Assembly (NCBI GenBank): GCA_034926605.1
Contig: JAYFQV010000015.1
Coordinates: forward strand, 1-38,051
DNA: 38,051 bases
Direction of reading: 5' to 3'
DNA from: CALXXL01 sp034926605
GTDB taxonomy: Bacteria > Verrucomicrobiota > Lentisphaeria > Victivallales > Victivallaceae
Below the pieces are notes generated by a model. The model worked only from the letters and a program-made list of their open reading frames with translations, ran no database searches and was not told where the DNA came from. Made by a program: the position numbers and the translations under genes. This document shows, one piece after another, positions 1 to 7,263 of this stretch (its first letter is position 1; the number at the start of each line of letters is the position of its first letter).

Positions 1-807
1 ATCGCCGCCGCCGATCCCGTTGATGTGCTGCGCGAACTTGTGGCCGCCTGCGCGGAGCGCGGACGTGTTATCAGTTTAGCCTCCGGGTTTCTGCGGTGGA
101 ATCAGATACGCACCCTGGTAGCGGACTTGGATGAATGGATAAAGTGGCTGCTGCCCAGGTTCTTGAACCCGTCCAGACTATCCAACCCGGATGCTTCGAC
201 ATGGTCGTGGACGCTTGCCGACTTTTACGCGGCCGCCGGCATTACCCCGTGTGAGACCGAGGGATCGTTTCAACCGCTGCTGCGGGTCGAGTGGGTATGG
301 GAAATGCAGCGGATGTTGAACGCGATGTATCTTTTTATGCCGTCCGATGCCCGCCGGTCGCCGGATTATACCAGTATGGATTACCACATATATGCCCAGG
401 GCGCGACCGAGGCGGTGGTTCAGCAGGCTATCCGAACCGGAGATTTGGTTTATGGCAGCCTGATGTTTACTAGTTCGGAGTTAAGTTATTATCAAAGTGG
501 CGGCACGATTTTCGGACGGCATCAGCATCCGTGTGTGCAATGGCTGACTACCGCCTATACGGTGCGGGTGGAGTGGCGCGGCTGGCTCGATTTCGGGGTG
601 GACTTCTCGGGTAACGGACTTACCGCCGATACGGTTTCAGTGGTGAAGGATTATCCGGCTGCCGCCGTGGGGGTCGATCTGCCGCCGTTCGACCGTGCCG
701 GCATCGTGTTTCCGCCGCTTTCCGGGCCTAGTCTCAGCAATCTACACCTATACCCGGTCTGTTATGCAAACGAGGCGGGCGGTTATGACAAATATGTGGA
801 GGAGTGA
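1..807 (+). CDS. Hypothetical prophage structural protein (5' end cut by window)
   Basis: The reading frame is open to the left edge of the window, so the gene begins upstream; the first in-window start codon is a GTG at 25, which I regard as internal. About 268 residues are visible, rich in Trp and Tyr, with no signal peptide or membrane segment. I do not recognise the family. It overlaps the next gene by one base (TGATG at 805-809), so the two are translationally coupled. Its place directly before a tail-fibre-like gene suggests a tail or baseplate-associated protein, which is inference from context only. Confidence 0.7.
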   Translation: MAAADPVDVLRELVAACAERGRVISLASGFLRWNQIRTLVADLDEWIKWLLPRFLNPSRLSNPDASTWSWTLADFYAAAGITPCETEGSFQPLLRVEWVWEMQRMLNAMYLFMPSDARRSPDYTSMDYHIYAQGATEAVVQQAIRTGDLVYGSLMFTSSELSYYQSGGTIFGRHQHPCVQWLTTAYTVRVEWRGWLDFGVDFSGNGLTADTVSVVKDYPAAAVGVDLPPFDRAGIVFPPLSGPSLSNLHLYPVCYANEAGGYDKYVEE

Positions 808-2861
808 TGCAAGAGCGTGTTTTATATGTGCAAGAGTCGGTGAGCGATCAGCTCAGTAATCGTCTTAACGCCGATTTGACGGTGAATGCCAATGACTGGG
901 TAGTTTCCCGGGGCGTGAGTGTCGAATTAATGATTACGCTGTATGACGGCGATCTGGCCAAGCGGCTGGAGGCGTATCTTGCGGCGCGGGTGTGGACGCT
1001 GGCGCTGAGCGCCGATCTCGGCGGCAATTCCGTGCTGCTGCGCGCCGACACGGTCGAGGTTAGTGGCGATAGTCTGGTGGCAACGATCGCAAATGTCAAC
1101 AATGTCGACCTATCTGACGCGCTCGGCCGCAAGCGGCTGCTGCACGGTTATCTGGTACTCCGTGGCATTCCGCTCGGCGAGGAGGTTGCTGACGCGGATT
1201 ATCGACTGGATGCGGTGGTGCTCAACGCGCCGGACATCTCGACCGCGCCGCCCTCAGACCAGGAGATTTTTTTCTACACCAAGGCCGAGGCGGATGCCCG
1301 GCACTATCTGGCGATCGAGGCGTCGGAGCTGGCGGAGGCCGCCAGGCTGGACGCGGTCGCGGCCAAAACGGATGCGGAAGCCGCCAAGACCGCCGCCGAG
1401 TCCGCGCGCGATGACGCCCAAGTGTCCGCCGATGATGCCGACGATGCCGAGGTGGGAGCCTCGGCTGCAGCAGGTGCATCGGCGGCAAGTGCCGCCGATG
1501 CCGAGACGGCCAAGATTGCCGCTGAGTCTGCGCGTGATGATGCCGAAGCATCGCGTGTGGCGGCCGGCAACTCCGCCAATGCCGCCGCGCTGTCGGCGGC
1601 CGAGGCAAAAACCGCCGCGGAAAAGATCGTGGACGCCTATGTATATGGAATAGATTATGATACCACGATTGCCACCGCCGCCAGCGCCTGCCAGCAGGTG
1701 GTGCTGGCATCCGGCACCACCTATCTTAATGTGGACAGCTTTAACCAGATGCCCGCTCACGCCTGGAAGCGGTGTGTTATGGACAATCTGTCCGCCCGGC
1801 ATGTAAATTATTATCTACACCCGGAAGATTCCACTCTCAAGGCCGACGGTTCCACTGCCGATCTTACCGGTGGCGACGGCGATGTTATGGTGGAGATCGG
1901 CATTGTCTACCGACGCAACGACCACTATACGGACGATTCCGGCCATGAGCATATCGTTTTTCTGGTGTCGGATCGGCAATTCCCGAACTCCGCGCCGTTC
2001 CGCTTTTTCCTTGTTGGCGACGGCGAGACCGCACGGGTGCAGTATATCAGCGCATACAAGGCGGCGCTTTGCGACGCCGACGGAAACCCGCTAACCACCG
2101 ACGAAACAGCCGCTGCCGCCGCCGTCTATGCCGCCGGGCACCTGCTGCGTTCCGTCGCCGGCGCAAAACCTTGGGCAAACTTTACTGTGGCCAATGCGCG
2201 CACCGCCGCCGCCGCCAATGGCGGGCAGGTGGCGAACGCGGCGTTCTATGAGTTTTTGCAACTAATGATGGCGATAGAGTATGGCACCTTCAACGCACAG
2301 GAGGCGTTTTCGGTGGGATTCAGCTACGCATCATCTGGCATATATCAATTTGTCCGGTTGACCGGACGCGAAAACTTCGGCAACGGCTCCGGCGAGATAT
2401 TGGCGGACGCGACACAGGACGCGGCGATCACCTGGAGCGCGAGTGCGACGGAAGCAACGAAGATCATACAGTGCTCGTATCGCGGAATTGAGAATCCGTT
2501 CGGTGAATTTTTCGATCAGGCTGACGGCTTTGTGGCGAATGCCGCTGGATATTACAGTACAACCAACACGGCATTGTACAGCACGAATTATGCGGCGACC
2601 TACAGCTGGACTTCCCATGCTTGGCCCGCGAGCGGGATGATAAAGACGTTTGACGCGGAAACCCTGTTGCCTCTGACGGTTGGGGGAAGCACAACTTCTT
2701 ACACCTGTGATTATTTTCTCGCCCCGACAACGATCACGGCGCAGATTATCGGCCGCGCCAGCACGATGGCATACTCGCAGTCCGGCGGCCCGGGGATGAT
2801 CTCGCTTTATACCACTGTGGGTAATAGCGGCGCGCCGTATTCCGCAAGACTGGCTTGTTAA
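807..2861 (+). CDS. Tail-fibre-like protein with Ala-rich coiled coil and C-type-lectin-like C-terminus
   Basis: I chose the ATG at 807 (684 residues): GGAGG at 798-802 lies four bases upstream, and the ATG overlaps the previous stop; a GTG at 804 is the alternative. The first ~150 residues resemble a fibre-attachment region. Residues ~170-278 are an Ala/Asp/Glu-rich heptad-like stretch with repeated AAxSARDDA units, typical of phage fibre coiled coils. The remainder has motifs I associate with C-type-lectin-fold receptor-binding proteins of gut phages: RCVMDN..NYYLHPED, GDGDVMVEIG, YRGIENPFGEFFDQADGF and a terminal Gly/Ser/Tyr-rich stretch ending SARLAC. Proteins with this architecture are often diversity-generating-retroelement targets, but no reverse transcriptase or template repeat is seen here. 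Likely role: host or surface binding by a phage particle. Confidence 0.75.
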   Translation: MQERVLYVQESVSDQLSNRLNADLTVNANDWVVSRGVSVELMITLYDGDLAKRLEAYLAARVWTLALSADLGGNSVLLRADTVEVSGDSLVATIANVNNVDLSDALGRKRLLHGYLVLRGIPLGEEVADADYRLDAVVLNAPDISTAPPSDQEIFFYTKAEADARHYLAIEASELAEAARLDAVAAKTDAEAAKTAAESARDDAQVSADDADDAEVGASAAAGASAASAADAETAKIAAESARDDAEASRVAAGNSANAAALSAAEAKTAAEKIVDAYVYGIDYDTTIATAASACQQVVLASGTTYLNVDSFNQMPAHAWKRCVMDNLSARHVNYYLHPEDSTLKADGSTADLTGGDGDVMVEIGIVYRRNDHYTDDSGHEHIVFLVSDRQFPNSAPFRFFLVGDGETARVQYISAYKAALCDADGNPLTTDETAAAAAVYAAGHLLRSVAGAKPWANFTVANARTAAAANGGQVANAAFYEFLQLMMAIEYGTFNAQEAFSVGFSYASSGIYQFVRLTGRENFGNGSGEILADATQDAAITWSASATEATKIIQCSYRGIENPFGEFFDQADGFVANAAGYYSTTNTALYSTNYAATYSWTSHAWPASGMIKTFDAETLLPLTVGGSTTSYTCDYFLAPTTITAQIIGRASTMAYSQSGGPGMISLYTTVGNSGAPYSARLAC

Positions 2862-2870
2862 GGAGGCATC

Positions 2871-3470
2871 ATGAGCAATTTTTCCAACATCCCCGCAAAT
2901 CTGCAGACCGATTTTCTTACCGAAACCGTGAGCCTCTCCGAACCAACTATCCGGTGCGAAGGAGGCAAGATAATCTTCCCGGCGTTTGTCCGCCAGGAGA
3001 CCGACGACGGCAATACCCGCTACCGCTACTTTGAGGTGCCATGCGCCAATCGCGGGCAGAGCTTGACCGACTACGCCGCCTGCGCGATCGCCGGTTACGC
3101 CGACCTGCGGCGGCATTTCTACGGCGCGGCGGCGGTACAGCTGGAACAGCAGCTCAAGGGCACTTTCACCGCCCACCAGTACGCGGTTCGGGCGGCGTTC
3201 CCGAAATCCGCCGGAGAGGTACAGGCGGCGGTCGTCCGTTTCGAAGAGATCCGGACGGCCTTCTGGAACTTGGTAGACGCCGCATGCGCGGCGGTAGGCA
3301 AAACCCGCGCCGACCTGCCGGAATATTTCGACGCCGAAACCATGCAGGAATGGGCGGCCCTGAACGGCATGTCCGCCGACGCGATCGCCGGCTACGCCGT
3401 GCGCTTCGAGGCGGTTTCGCTGGATCTGCTGCATAACGGCCGCAACTGGGGGGAGCTTTTCCGTGAGTGA
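2871..3470 (+). CDS. Hypothetical prophage protein
   Basis: 199 residues, preceded by a good ribosome binding site (AAGGAGG just after the upstream stop) and nine bases after the fibre gene. The protein is soluble, without signal peptide or membrane segment, with a central Ala/Gln-rich helical part and several aromatic residues near the C-terminus. I do not recognise the family. Position directly behind the fibre gene suggests a fibre-assembly chaperone or an accessory tail protein; this is context only. Its end overlaps the next gene by 8 bp. Confidence 0.6.
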   Translation: MSNFSNIPANLQTDFLTETVSLSEPTIRCEGGKIIFPAFVRQETDDGNTRYRYFEVPCANRGQSLTDYAACAIAGYADLRRHFYGAAAVQLEQQLKGTFTAHQYAVRAAFPKSAGEVQAAVVRFEEIRTAFWNLVDAACAAVGKTRADLPEYFDAETMQEWAALNGMSADAIAGYAVRFEAVSLDLLHNGRNWGELFRE

Positions 3471-3879
3471 TTTTAGTTTGGCGCATGTGGAAATATTAAA
3501 AATCCACGTTGTTGAGCTCGACCTTGTTATGCCTCCCGGCTTCGACGAGTGCCCGGCAGAGACACTCCGGCGCGTCTATAATGGCATCGGGCCCGACCGG
3601 TTCCCGCGTTGGCTGCGCAAGCTGGTCACGTGGCTGCTGCGCCCCTTCGAGGGCGCGGCGCTGATCCATGACTGGGAGTATATCTTCCAGCCAAAAACCT
3701 ACTGGGCGTATAGCGCCGCAAACTGGCGATTCGCCCGGAACGCGCTCCGGACGTCATGTGATGCGCTGCTGCCGGGGCAAATGGTTAAAACCGCCATTTG
3801 CGGGCTGTTCTTGGCGCTCCTGTGCCAGCTGTTCGGCTGGCGCGGTTACAAGGTTGCAACTTTACCCGAGGAGGTATAA
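3463..3879 (+). CDS. Hypothetical phage protein with HDW motif and C-terminal hydrophobic segment
   Basis: 138 residues from a GTG at 3463, with GGAG at 3451-3454 as ribosome binding site. The centre holds ALIHDWEY (around residue 66), reminiscent of small phage proteins with a conserved HD near an aromatic patch (DUF1353-like), but I cannot confirm membership. A hydrophobic stretch near residues 107-125 (AICGLFLALLCQLFGW) could be a single membrane segment. The stop overlaps the next ATG by one base (TAATG), so it is coupled to the lipoprotein gene; with two lipoproteins following, a role in lysis or envelope interaction is possible but not shown. Confidence 0.6.
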   Translation: MSDFSLAHVEILKIHVVELDLVMPPGFDECPAETLRRVYNGIGPDRFPRWLRKLVTWLLRPFEGAALIHDWEYIFQPKTYWAYSAANWRFARNALRTSCDALLPGQMVKTAICGLFLALLCQLFGWRGYKVATLPEEV

Positions 3880-4157
3880 TGGCACGAGTTTTGCGAATTG
3901 GTTTTAGCGTGGTCGCCGCGGCGGTGCTGTTGGCGGCCTCCGGATGTGCCGCGCTGGAGGGGATGACTGCCTACAGCGTGCGCGATCAACTGGTCGACCG
4001 GCTGCGGAGTGATGGCGCCGACGCGGCTGCAGGTTTAGTCGACCGCCTGGCCGATGACGGCACGATCACCGCCGCCCAGGCGGCCGCGATTCACGAGGCG
4101 ATCCCGTCCGGAGTGGACAAGCTGGCGGCCGAGCTGGCCGCTATGAATATTGATTAA
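3879..4157 (+). CDS. Small prophage lipoprotein
   Basis: 92 residues from the ATG at 3879, which has AGGAGG at 3869-3874 four bases upstream. A longer in-frame reading from 3798 lacks this ribosome binding site and would place the signal peptide internally. The N-terminus is a short basic start, a hydrophobic core and a lipobox-like ASGC (Cys about residue 24). The mature part is a small Ala/Asp-rich helical domain with repeated VDRL units. Possible roles include an outer-membrane spanin-type lysis protein or a superinfection lipoprotein; neither can be proven from sequence. Confidence 0.6.
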   Translation: MARVLRIGFSVVAAAVLLAASGCAALEGMTAYSVRDQLVDRLRSDGADAAAGLVDRLADDGTITAAQAAAIHEAIPSGVDKLAAELAAMNID

Positions 4158-4193
4158 CCGCCGCTAGACGCGGCAGAAAGTGAGGTATGTATA

Positions 4194-4682
4194 ATGTATA
4201 TGTTTTGGGAGCGTAGCTTCGCGCGCCTGGCGCTGCTCTTTGTCTGCTTGCTGTTGTTCGGCGTCCTTTTTGCCGGGTGTACCGGCACCGGGAGTACCGT
4301 AACCGAGTATGATCCGGTGACGGGTAATGTAGTTAAGGTCACACAGACCAGCGAAAGTGTGGTTTCCAGTGTGGTGGCGTCCACCAAAGACAAGATCGTG
4401 GCGGTTTACGACAACAGTTTTCTGGCCTATGTGTCGGCCAGCACCGCCACCACCGAAGATCCGACACCGCATGTCAAGTTTGGCATTGGCCAGGCGGATA
4501 AGGGTGCTCTGACTATGCCGCGAGACTGTGACGTCTCTGTGGCTCCGAAAATTATTAAGGCTATGCGTGCCGGCGAAATTGGAGTGTCCGCCACTGGCGT
4601 CACCTATGGCGATAAGGTCGCCACCCCGGAGGAGGACGCGGCTGGCCCCGCGTCGACCGAAGTGGCTGAGGTGACCAAGTGA
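4194..4682 (+). CDS. Prophage lipoprotein, unknown function
   Basis: 162 residues; GAGGTA lies just upstream of the ATG at 4194, and a second in-frame ATG follows two codons later. The N-terminus has a hydrophobic core followed by LFAGC, a clear lipobox with Cys about residue 29, so the product is probably lipid-anchored. The mature region begins with Thr/Val-rich sequence (EYDPVTGNVVKVTQ) of the kind seen in short phage lipoproteins, and ends in an acidic tail. The stop codon overlaps the GTG start of the next small gene in a GTGA junction. Confidence 0.6.
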   Translation: MYMFWERSFARLALLFVCLLLFGVLFAGCTGTGSTVTEYDPVTGNVVKVTQTSESVVSSVVASTKDKIVAVYDNSFLAYVSASTATTEDPTPHVKFGIGQADKGALTMPRDCDVSVAPKIIKAMRAGEIGVSATGVTYGDKVATPEEDAAGPASTEVAEVTK

Positions 4683-4804
4683 GCGCCTGCGGCCAAAAGT
4701 GTGAGGTATATAGCCGCGTCTGTGGCTATTTCCGGCCTGTTTCCAATTGGAATAAAGGGAAACAGGAGGAGTTTAAGGAGCGCAAGCCGTACGTCGTGAA
4801 ATAG
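4679..4804 (+). CDS. Stand-alone glycyl-radical peptide resembling the NrdD C-terminus (41 aa)
   Basis: A 41-residue frame starting with GTG at 4679, overlapping the upstream stop by 4 bp (GTGA), and ending in TAG just before a strong terminator. The sequence has CGQKCEVYS, then RVCGY (Gly16), then FRPVSNW and NKGKQEEF. In class III anaerobic ribonucleotide reductase (NrdD) the motif RVCGY holds the radical Gly near the C-terminus, followed by a conserved GKQEE tail; Cys4 and Cys8 correspond to part of the Cys-rich zinc site. No NrdD catalytic barrel is in the window. It could be an autonomous glycyl-radical subunit, as YfiD/GrcA is for pyruvate formate-lyase, or the displaced 3' end of a host nrdD split by prophage integration. 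The family match is strong; the function is inference. Confidence 0.7.
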   Translation: MSACGQKCEVYSRVCGYFRPVSNWNKGKQEEFKERKPYVVK

Positions 4805-4809
4805 TATTA

Positions 4810-4846
4810 ACGCCCCGAGCGCATACCGCGCAAGGGGCGTTTTTTT
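4810..4846 (+). terminator. Intrinsic terminator closing the prophage operon
   Basis: Stem CGCCCC (4811-4816) with GGGGCG (4834-4839), followed by a run of seven T. It lies six bases after the glycyl-radical peptide gene. Confidence 0.85.
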
Positions 4847-4852
4847 ATGATG

Positions 4853-4899
4853 TTTTAGCAGGTGCACGCTAAAACCAATTCGCTAGGCACGTTAAAACC
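4853..4899. repeat. Cluster of three GCAC-RTTTTAA-type repeats beyond the prophage operon
   Basis: Two direct copies, GCACGCTAAAACC (4864-4876) and GCACGTTAAAACC (4887-4899), match at 12 of 13 bases and start 23 bp apart. An inverted TTTTAGC at 4853-4859 pairs with GCTAAAA at 4868-4874. They could be regulator or integrase arm sites at a prophage edge; no att core could be defined. Confidence 0.45.
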
Positions 4900-4966
4900 T
4901 TTTCACACACTATAATATCCATGAGCGCTGAAGAAAAAATTAATATGCAAAAATTAAATTACCGGT

Positions 4967-4995
4967 TTGACAATGTATAAAAACTATATTAGATT
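4967..4995 (+). promoter_or_regulatory. Sigma70-type promoter for the serine hydrolase gene
   Basis: TTGACA (4967-4972), a 17-bp spacer and TAGATT (4990-4995), in AT-rich sequence 73 bp before the ATG at 5068. Confidence 0.6.
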
Positions 4996-5067
4996 ATTCC
5001 ATTATGGCTGGCTGGGAGCGGCTTGTCGGATGAAACAATTTTTTAAAAATGAAGGCAGGGTGGAAGA

Positions 5068-7125
5068 ATGAGAAAACTGTTCCTGACGCTGGTGGCGTGC
5101 TCGGCATTGCTCACGGCGTATTGCGCGGAAGGAAAACTGCATCTTAACAAGTGGCGGGTGGCCGGTCCGATTTCGGAAGCGTCATGGGTGGAAGGCGAAG
5201 CCGACCGGTTTCTCGCGGAACCGATGGACAAAGTGTGCGGCGCGGAGGTGGTCGATTATGTCAACCCGCGCGATCCGGACGGCGACGGTCTGTTCTTTCT
5301 GGACGTGTTCAGCAATATTCCCGCCGGGAAGTCGATGGCATATGCCGCCGTCGACTTCGACGCAACAGAGGATTGCTACTACCTTTTTCTGCTGAATACC
5401 GACTTTACCGCCGAGGTGTTCATCAATGGAGAAAGCCAGTTCAAGGCGGTCGGCACTTCGTTCGACAATTATTTCTTCGCAAAGCTGAAGAAAGGAACCA
5501 ATCGCATCGCAATAAAGAGCTGGCACGACGATGGATTATGGGCGGTGGTGCTCACGCCGGTGGAAGGTCCTCTGAACGAGACCGAATGCGCGGCGCTTAA
5601 ATTACAGCAGGAGCTGGCGTCGCGTTACCGGCAGTTTTCGGAAAATTATCCGATGATCGACGGTTATTTTGTGGGGACGGTCGGGGCACAGCCGGTTCTT
5701 ACCTGGCAAAATCCCGAAAACGCCAAGGCCGTTTTAGGTGACAAGCCCCAGAAAATAACCTGGTTCGATGAAACCATGCGGCCCGCGACGGACTTCAGCC
5801 GTCCCGGACTTTATTATGCGTTGGTTGAAGCAGACACGGTCGACGGCAAGCCCTATAAGGCGCTTTTCGGTTATTATCTGCTGAAGGATGGCTGGAAGGA
5901 CGATCCGGAGATCGTGGAATTTGCAAAACATTTCCAGTGGAAGGAACCGTTCGACGCGTTTTCCAGTACCTGGTGTGCCATGCCTTGGCGGCTGAAACGC
6001 TATCTCGAGGATGGCGATAAGGAGCTTGACTGGTGCGACAAGCCCGGGATTTCTCCGGCAGTGGTCGCATGGCGTCAGGCCAATTTCCCGGTTGAAACAG
6101 TGACTCTGGCACCGCCGGAGCAACTTGAATCCCCCGCTCCGACGCTTCGCTACGGCACCGAGGCCGAAGCCGGGTTCAAGCCCGGCAGCGTCGAGAAGTT
6201 CAATGCGCTGTGCAAGGAATGGTACGAGAAGTCCGACAATGCTTTCTACTGCATCATTGCTCGCAACGGCGTGATTGTTTATGCCAGAGGGTTCGGTGAG
6301 GTCAACGGTAAACCGATAGACATAATCACGCCGTGTTCGATGGCCAGCATGTCGAAGTTCTTCACCGGACTGCTCTTCGCTCGTTTCCTCGACCAGAAGC
6401 TGATCGACCTCGACGAAAATATGGTCAGGTTCATGCCGGCATTGGCCAATACTCCGGAAAAAGAGCTGACGCCCCGGCGTTGTTTCAATCATACCGGCGG
6501 TTTTTCCGGTCATGGCAATTTCGGCGGCATCCGAAACCCGTTGGGGGACTACGGCATCGCCTGCTGGCTTGCCGGAATCACTCCGGGCCGCGACTGCAAT
6601 TACAACGGCGTCGGGCCCAACCTGATGGGCATGTATATGATGAACGCCACCGCAACGCCGATAGATAAGCTGTTTGAAAACAACTATTATCGCCAGCTCG
6701 GGATTACCTCCATGCATGGCGACGACCAGGGCGGCGGCTATGTGGCCAGTGCCGACGACCTTGCCAAACTCGCCCAGCTGATGCTGAACAAGGGCAGCTA
6801 CGGCAAGTGGAAATTCTTCTCTCCGGAAACCTATGAACAGATGATGCCTCGCGACATCAAGGCCGACAACCCCGGTATCAAAATGACCACTACCTGGTTT
6901 TTCGGCTGGTACGGCACTGGAATACATCCGTTCCGGAAACCGGAGGCCGGTGATGATCCGGTAGCGTATTACGGCCACGGCGCGGCCAGCTTCACGCTGT
7001 TCGAGTTCGACCCGAAATACAAGACGATGATCGTTCAGTCTCGCGACGAGAACAAGAACGGCACGGTAAACAACGAGTACCGGGCAAAGCTTGAAGATCT
7101 GGTTTGGAGTTCGGTGGTACGCTGA
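5068..7125 (+). CDS. Secreted beta-lactamase-fold serine hydrolase
   Basis: 685 residues. The N-terminus (MRKLFLTLVACSALLTAYCA) is a signal peptide, so the enzyme is exported. Residues ~25-340 form an extra N-terminal region, probably beta-rich, with aromatic stretches. Residues ~375-685 are a class C beta-lactamase/penicillin-binding-protein-like domain: the nucleophile motif S427-M-S-K430, a YNG (512-514) where the family usually has YxN, and GHGAAS (H637) at the KTG/HxG position. Known relatives act as esterases, D-amino peptidases or cell-wall enzymes rather than true lactamases. It has its own promoter and sits alone between the prophage end and the repeat protein. The substrate is unknown; the changed second motif makes a penicillin target doubtful. 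Confidence 0.8.
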   Translation: MRKLFLTLVACSALLTAYCAEGKLHLNKWRVAGPISEASWVEGEADRFLAEPMDKVCGAEVVDYVNPRDPDGDGLFFLDVFSNIPAGKSMAYAAVDFDATEDCYYLFLLNTDFTAEVFINGESQFKAVGTSFDNYFFAKLKKGTNRIAIKSWHDDGLWAVVLTPVEGPLNETECAALKLQQELASRYRQFSENYPMIDGYFVGTVGAQPVLTWQNPENAKAVLGDKPQKITWFDETMRPATDFSRPGLYYALVEADTVDGKPYKALFGYYLLKDGWKDDPEIVEFAKHFQWKEPFDAFSSTWCAMPWRLKRYLEDGDKELDWCDKPGISPAVVAWRQANFPVETVTLAPPEQLESPAPTLRYGTEAEAGFKPGSVEKFNALCKEWYEKSDNAFYCIIARNGVIVYARGFGEVNGKPIDIITPCSMASMSKFFTGLLFARFLDQKLIDLDENMVRFMPALANTPEKELTPRRCFNHTGGFSGHGNFGGIRNPLGDYGIACWLAGITPGRDCNYNGVGPNLMGMYMMNATATPIDKLFENNYYRQLGITSMHGDDQGGGYVASADDLAKLAQLMLNKGSYGKWKFFSPETYEQMMPRDIKADNPGIKMTTTWFFGWYGTGIHPFRKPEAGDDPVAYYGHGAASFTLFEFDPKYKTMIVQSRDENKNGTVNNEYRAKLEDLVWSSVVR

Positions 7126-7136
7126 CGCTTCTGGGG

Positions 7137-7159
7137 CATGGCCGGGAACTCCGGCCATG
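7137..7159. other. Perfect hairpin between convergent genes
   Basis: CATGGCCGG (7137-7145) pairs over nine bases with CCGGCCATG (7151-7159), loop GAACT. There is no T run on either side, so it may be a Rho-assisted or processing-type 3' end shared by the flanking convergent genes. Confidence 0.5.
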
Positions 7160-7263
7160 ACCGTGATCAAGGCTCCGCACGGATTGCAAGTTCGGCCTCA
7201 TAAGCCGGATTTCAATGTCAAATGCGGAGCTTCTTTGTGTCCGGATTTTAGACGGCGCCCGGA

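Noticed and set aside
2331..3434. 367-codon minus-strand frame across the fibre gene end and the next gene
   Set aside because: Crosses two coupled phage genes with good ribosome binding sites; no family features.
4921..4980. 19-codon ORF (MSAEEKIN...) after a TATAAT
   Set aside because: No ribosome binding site and no recognisable product; its end overlaps the -35 of the next promoter.
5734..7170. 478-codon minus-strand frame opposite the serine hydrolase
   Set aside because: Antisense to clear beta-lactamase-fold motifs; no start signal or recognisable domain.
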